Origin: Gemmatimonas sp.
GTDB taxonomy: Bacteria > Gemmatimonadota > Gemmatimonadetes > Gemmatimonadales > Gemmatimonadaceae
DNA: 64,000 bases
Assembly (NCBI RefSeq): GCF_027531815.1
Contig: NZ_JAPZSK010000004.1
Span: 496,001 to 560,000, forward strand
Reading direction: 5' to 3'
The translations under genes were made by a program, and so were the position numbers. Below the pieces are notes generated by a model. That model worked only from the letters and a program-made list of their open reading frames with translations, had not been told where the DNA came from and searched no databases. Below are positions 60,926 to 64,000 of this stretch, piece by piece. The first letter of the stretch is position 1; the number at the start of each line of letters is the position of its first letter.

Positions 60926-62335
60926 CTGACGCACGTCCCGCCGCTTCCGGTCCCCTCCGAGCGCACGCTCTACACGGCGCGGTGGGTGCTCCCCATCAGT
61001 GCACCGGCCATGGAAGACGGGGCGGTGCTGGTATTGGGCGACACGATTGCCTGGGTGGGACCGGCACATGCGGCGGGCGCGGTGCTCTCGGCGCACGGGG
61101 CGGAACCCGTGTCCGTGGTCGCCCTGGGTGACGCCGTGCTTCTCCCCGGGCTGGTGAATGCGCATTCCCACCTCGAGCTCACCACGCTGCGCGGATTTCT
61201 CGAGGGCCTCGACTTCCGCGAGTGGTTGCGCACCCTCACGGCGGTGCGGCGCGACCTGCTCACGGAAGCAGACCTGCTGGATGCGTCGCGGGTGGGCATC
61301 GTGGAGGCGCTGCGCCATGGCATCACCACGCTGGCCGACTGCACCGACTCCGCGATGCCCCTGCACGCCATGCGCGAGCTGGGCGTGCGCGGCATTGGGT
61401 ATGTCGAGCTGTTCGGCCCGGATCCGGCGCAGCGTGACGAGTCCCTGTCGCGGTTGCGGGCGCGCGTGGAGCTGCTGCGGCAGCAGGACACACCGCTCGT
61501 GCGCACCGGGGTGTCGCCGCATGCGCCGTACACGGTGTCGGCATCGCTCTTTCGTGCCACGGCCGAGTATGCGCTGGCCGAGCGATTGCCCATGGCGGTG
61601 CATGTCGCCGAGAGTGCCGCCGAAACGGCGTTCGTGTGCAGTGGCGAGGGGCCGTTCGCGGAACGCCTGCGGGCGCGCGGCATGGCCGTCGCGCCGCAGG
61701 CCCGCTCTCCCGTGGCGCTCCTCGAGGCCACCGGCGTACTGGCCGTGCGTCCACTGCTCATCCACGCCGTTCGGGTGGATGAGGCGGACCTGCAGCGTAT
61801 CGCGCATCATGGGGCGAGCATCGTGCATTGCCCCCTGTCGAACGCGAAGCTCGGACAGGGCCTCGCCCCGCTCGACCGCATGCAGGCGCATGGGATCGCC
61901 GTCGGTCTCGGCACCGACTCGGTCGCGAGCAACGATCGCATGCACCTGATCGATGAAGCGCGGCAGGCAATCCTGGCGCACGCGATCCGATCCGGCAGTC
62001 CGGACTCATTGTCCGCCCACGGGGCGCTCGAGCTGGCCACGGCGGGCGGTGCGGCGGCGCTGGGGCTGGAGGCCGTGGTGGGCACGTTGGAGGTCGGCAA
62101 GGCCGCCGACCTCGCGGCCTTTCCGCTGGACGACGCCACGGTGCACACCGTGCACGATCCCGCCGTGACGCTGGTGCACGCGCTCGCCGGGCGGGCGCAG
62201 GCGACGCTGGTCACGGTGGGAGGACGAGTCCTGGTACGAGGCGGGCAGGTGCTGGTCGACGATCCCACGTGGCACGTGCGGCAGCGGGAGACGGGAGCGC
62301 GGCTCCGCCAGTGGCGGCAGCGTGGTGCGCCATGA
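60926..62335 (+). CDS. Amidohydrolase-family deaminase-like enzyme with apparent CTG start
   Basis: The product is 469 aa counted from CTG 60926. Metal ligands of the ATZ/TRZ-like amidohydrolase fold: HSH (80-82) in LLPGLVNAHSHLELTT, SPHAPYT, VHVAES and GTDSVASND. It resembles 5-methylthioadenosine/S-adenosylhomocysteine or guanine-type deaminases; the substrate is not certain. The frame upstream of GTG 60986 still encodes the expected family opening (TLYTARWVLPIS) but has no ATG, GTG or TTG back to the preceding stop. CTG 60926 sits 5 nt after GTGAGG, so it is the probable start. Confidence 0.87.
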   Translation: MTHVPPLPVPSERTLYTARWVLPISAPAMEDGAVLVLGDTIAWVGPAHAAGAVLSAHGAEPVSVVALGDAVLLPGLVNAHSHLELTTLRGFLEGLDFREWLRTLTAVRRDLLTEADLLDASRVGIVEALRHGITTLADCTDSAMPLHAMRELGVRGIGYVELFGPDPAQRDESLSRLRARVELLRQQDTPLVRTGVSPHAPYTVSASLFRATAEYALAERLPMAVHVAESAAETAFVCSGEGPFAERLRARGMAVAPQARSPVALLEATGVLAVRPLLIHAVRVDEADLQRIAHHGASIVHCPLSNAKLGQGLAPLDRMQAHGIAVGLGTDSVASNDRMHLIDEARQAILAHAIRSGSPDSLSAHGALELATAGGAAALGLEAVVGTLEVGKAADLAAFPLDDATVHTVHDPAVTLVHALAGRAQATLVTVGGRVLVRGGQVLVDDPTWHVRQRETGARLRQWRQRGAP

Positions 62336-62605
62336 TATGCTTCGGCATGCGTACGCGTGACGAGCTCGCCGTCTTCAGGAGTTGCGGCGCCCGCCGGATA
62401 GGCGGGTGTGCTGGCGTCGTCGCCAGGGCCACGCGTCATTGATCCGTCTGCCCCCCGCCATGCTCCCGGCCACTGCCGGCGCTTCGGCGGGGTTTCGTTT
62501 TTCGCCGGGCCCGCGTGCACAAGCGGGGGATGCACCACCGCGCCTCCTGCGGCGCGGCACGACAGCGTTGGTCTCCACGACTCACCGACTTGACGGAGGG
62601 TAGGC

Positions 62606-63196
62606 GTGATCGCCGGTTGTCTCGCATTGAATGCGTCGTACGAGCCTCTCACGATGGTGCCGCTGCGCCGGGCGCTGCGTCTGGTGATCGACGGCAAGGC
62701 CGAGATCGTCGAGGCCGACCGGCACGCGCCGGTGCGCTCGGAGAAGCAGGCCTTTCCGCGTCCTGCCGTCATTCGGCTCACGCGCTACGTGCACGTGCCG
62801 CGGCGCTTCCGTCGGCAGGTAACGAACATCTTTCTGTTCGCGCGTGACGACTACCAGTGTCAGTACTGCGGGCGCCGGTCCAGTGAGCTCAAGCCGCGCG
62901 AATCGCTCACGCGCGATCACCTCGTTCCCATGTCGCGCGGCGGCACGAATGAATGGTCGAACGTGGTGACGGCCTGCAGCTCCTGCAACACGCGGAAGGC
63001 CAATCGCATGCCCGCGGAGATCGGCATGCACCCGCTGCACGCGCCGGTCGAGCCGCACTTCGTGCACCTCTCGTGGGCCGTGCGGCGACTCACGCCCATC
63101 CAGGCGCAGTACATCCGCACCTTCTACGGCGAAGAGACGTTGCGCGAGCTGGAGAAGATCGAGGGGAGTGGATTGCGGGCGACCGGTCGGCCCTAG
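62606..63196 (+). CDS. HNH endonuclease family protein
   Basis: The product is 196 aa from GTG 62606, with GGAGGG 5 nt upstream. It contains an HNH domain with two zinc-type CxxC pairs: CQYCGRR near residue 90 and CSSCNTRKANR near residue 127, between them RDHLVPMSRGGTNEWSN, which holds the catalytic His. The N-terminal VLNASYEPL-like opening (CLALNASYEPLTMVPL) marks the widespread chromosomal HNH family of unknown biological role. The 270 bp upstream holds no gene. Its stop overlaps the stop of the convergent gene at CTAG. Confidence 0.9.
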   Translation: MIAGCLALNASYEPLTMVPLRRALRLVIDGKAEIVEADRHAPVRSEKQAFPRPAVIRLTRYVHVPRRFRRQVTNIFLFARDDYQCQYCGRRSSELKPRESLTRDHLVPMSRGGTNEWSNVVTACSSCNTRKANRMPAEIGMHPLHAPVEPHFVHLSWAVRRLTPIQAQYIRTFYGEETLRELEKIEGSGLRATGRP

Positions 63197-63834
63197 AACA
63201 CCATCGTCGCACTGCGCGCCTCGAGTCGCCGTGCCTCGGCGCCAAGAATGCGCGAGGCGAGCGTGCGCACCCCGCGCGTAATGGCCGACGCCGGGCTGCG
63301 CTTGCCGCGCACGGCGGGCGCTCCTTCCCCGCGCAGCCAGCGCTCGACTTCGTCGAGATCACTCACGTCGAGCGCCTGGATGTCCGCCTGCACCAGCACG
63401 TAGCCCTTCTGGCCACGCCGCGGCGTGGGGAGCGCTGGCAGGTACGCCAGCTCCGACGCCGCGCGGGCGTCGGCAAAGCGCACGTAGCTGCCCAGGGTCA
63501 TGACCCGATCGCCCACGAGTCGCGCCACCTCGTAGCTGCGCTCCACCACGTTGTACTGCACGATGACATCCCACTCGGCACGCCCGCGGATGTCATCGAA
63601 GTACCGCCCCACGGTCCAGATCTCGGCCCGCAGGTGCATGCGCACCGGAAACCCGTTCTTGAGCAGCTCATCGTGCTCACGTTCCGTGAGCACATTGCGA
63701 ACGGCCACCAACGGCGGATAGCTCTGCGCCGTCACGCGAATGTCGATCGCCGGCGTGTCCTGCGCGCGCGCCCACCGGCCGCTGCCCACGAGGAGCAGCA
63801 GCACCGTCAGGCACAGGCGCAGGAGACGGCTCAT
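63193..63834 (-). CDS. Secreted protein, DUF4390-like
   Basis: The product is 213 aa. A signal peptide (1-25, ending ARAQ) precedes a beta-rich domain with LTEREHDELLKNGFPVRMHLRAEIW, WDVIVQYNVVERSYEVARL and ADIQALDVSDLDEVERWLRG. The pattern of a long charged helix and paired strands is like DUF4390 proteins, but that is from memory. It probably shares a transcript with the gene 14 nt upstream, which encodes an outer-membrane-like protein. Periplasmic location is likely; function unknown. Confidence 0.7.
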   Translation of the reverse strand: MSRLLRLCLTVLLLLVGSGRWARAQDTPAIDIRVTAQSYPPLVAVRNVLTEREHDELLKNGFPVRMHLRAEIWTVGRYFDDIRGRAEWDVIVQYNVVERSYEVARLVGDRVMTLGSYVRFADARAASELAYLPALPTPRRGQKGYVLVQADIQALDVSDLDEVERWLRGEGAPAVRGKRSPASAITRGVRTLASRILGAEARRLEARSATMVF

Positions 63835-63848
63835 GGCGCGCGGTGTGC

Positions 63849-64000
63849 TCAGAAGCGGCGGCCCAGCCGCACGTACACGTTCGGCGAAAGCCCGCTCTGC
63901 GAAACGGCCTGGGCAAGGTAGACGCCGAAGTCACCGAAATCGAAGCCACCGCCGATATCGGTGCGCCACGTGTTCAGGTCGGGTACCCGATTGCGGCCGA
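63849..64000 (-). CDS. C-terminal end of a predicted outer-membrane beta-barrel protein
   Basis: Only the last 49 codons are in the window. The visible end alternates polar and hydrophobic residues (GGGFDFGDFGVYLAQAVSQ, then NVYVRLGRRF) and closes on Phe, like a final barrel strand with a beta-signal. The rest of the gene lies beyond 64000. It is the upstream partner of the DUF4390-like gene. Confidence 0.6.
   Translation of the reverse strand, partial: GRNRVPDLNTWRTDIGGGFDFGDFGVYLAQAVSQSGLSPNVYVRLGRRF

Noticed and set aside
58445..61981. 1178-codon open frame on the minus strand
   Set aside because: It runs antisense through the penicillin-binding protein and the amidohydrolase, both with intact catalytic motifs. 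Its His/Arg-rich translation has no domain pattern.
62336..62605. Small gene or riboswitch in the gap before the HNH gene
   Set aside because: Frames there are short and have no motif. A GC-rich segment near 62475 followed by TTTCGTTTTT could be a terminator, but the stem is too weak to annotate.

Overview
The window is high-GC chromosomal DNA that is almost wholly coding, from a Gram-negative bacterium. The content fits Gemmatimonadota best. There is a SusC/RagA-type outer-membrane receptor, a secreted protein of carboxypeptidase-regulatory domains plus a TonB-plug domain, TamA/TamB-type envelope assembly genes, a PorX-type regulator, and a primary-type sigma factor whose DNA-binding region resembles the Bacteroidetes one. 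This placement is inferred from gene content and signature motifs, not from a database search. I see no tRNA, rRNA, CRISPR array, transposase or prophage; this is core chromosome.

Layout. 1-7.4 kb (minus): a truncated SusC-like receptor, then an operon of a plug-domain protein, a di-heme cytochrome c and an eight-heme TPR lipoprotein. 7.6-11.5 kb (minus): glcD-glcE-glcF glycolate oxidase with 8-nt gene overlaps. 11.7-14.6 kb (minus): a sigma-70 factor with a 358-bp upstream region, aroB, and a PduO-type cobalamin adenosyltransferase. 14.7-25.5 kb (plus): a TamA/BamA-family barrel, TamB, and a giant hybrid sensor kinase lacking its phospho-acceptor His. 25.5-28.4 kb: a DUF6941-like protein divergent from an EamA transporter, a HAD phosphatase and an unknown gene. 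28.4-31.2 kb (minus): feoA-feoB plus a 45-aa Cys-rich membrane protein behind a Fur-like box. 31.3-31.5 kb: a 202-bp imperfect inverted repeat.

31.5-40.8 kb (minus) is one tightly packed eleven-gene unit: queA-tgt-yajC-def-fmt-rsmB-PASTA protein-rpe-tlpA-tsaD-lgt. It combines tRNA/rRNA modification, initiator-Met processing, protein export and lipoprotein maturation. 41-46.3 kb holds ruvB (minus), then on plus a DUF3299 protein, an ABC ATPase, a FtsX/MacB-type permease with a proline-rich repeat insert, and a phospholipase D-like protein. 46.4-50.9 kb (minus): an EEP-family phosphatase, ruvA, ruvC, yebC, a DnaB-like domain protein without the Walker lysine, and a small unknown. 51-57.4 kb (plus): porX, an MsbA-type exporter, a glycosyltransferase, a class V aminotransferase and a GNAT-like protein. 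57.4-64 kb: tyrS (minus), a class A penicillin-binding protein, an amidohydrolase with an apparent CTG start, an HNH endonuclease, and minus-strand envelope genes running off the end.

A recurring signal ties the window together. At least nine genes, most of them first in their transcription unit, carry an AT-rich TAnnTT-like hexamer only 5-7 nt before the start codon and no Shine-Dalgarno sequence. This suggests leaderless transcripts read by a Bacteroidetes-like primary sigma factor. Genes inside operons instead use ATGA/TGATG overlaps or purine-rich ribosome-binding sites.
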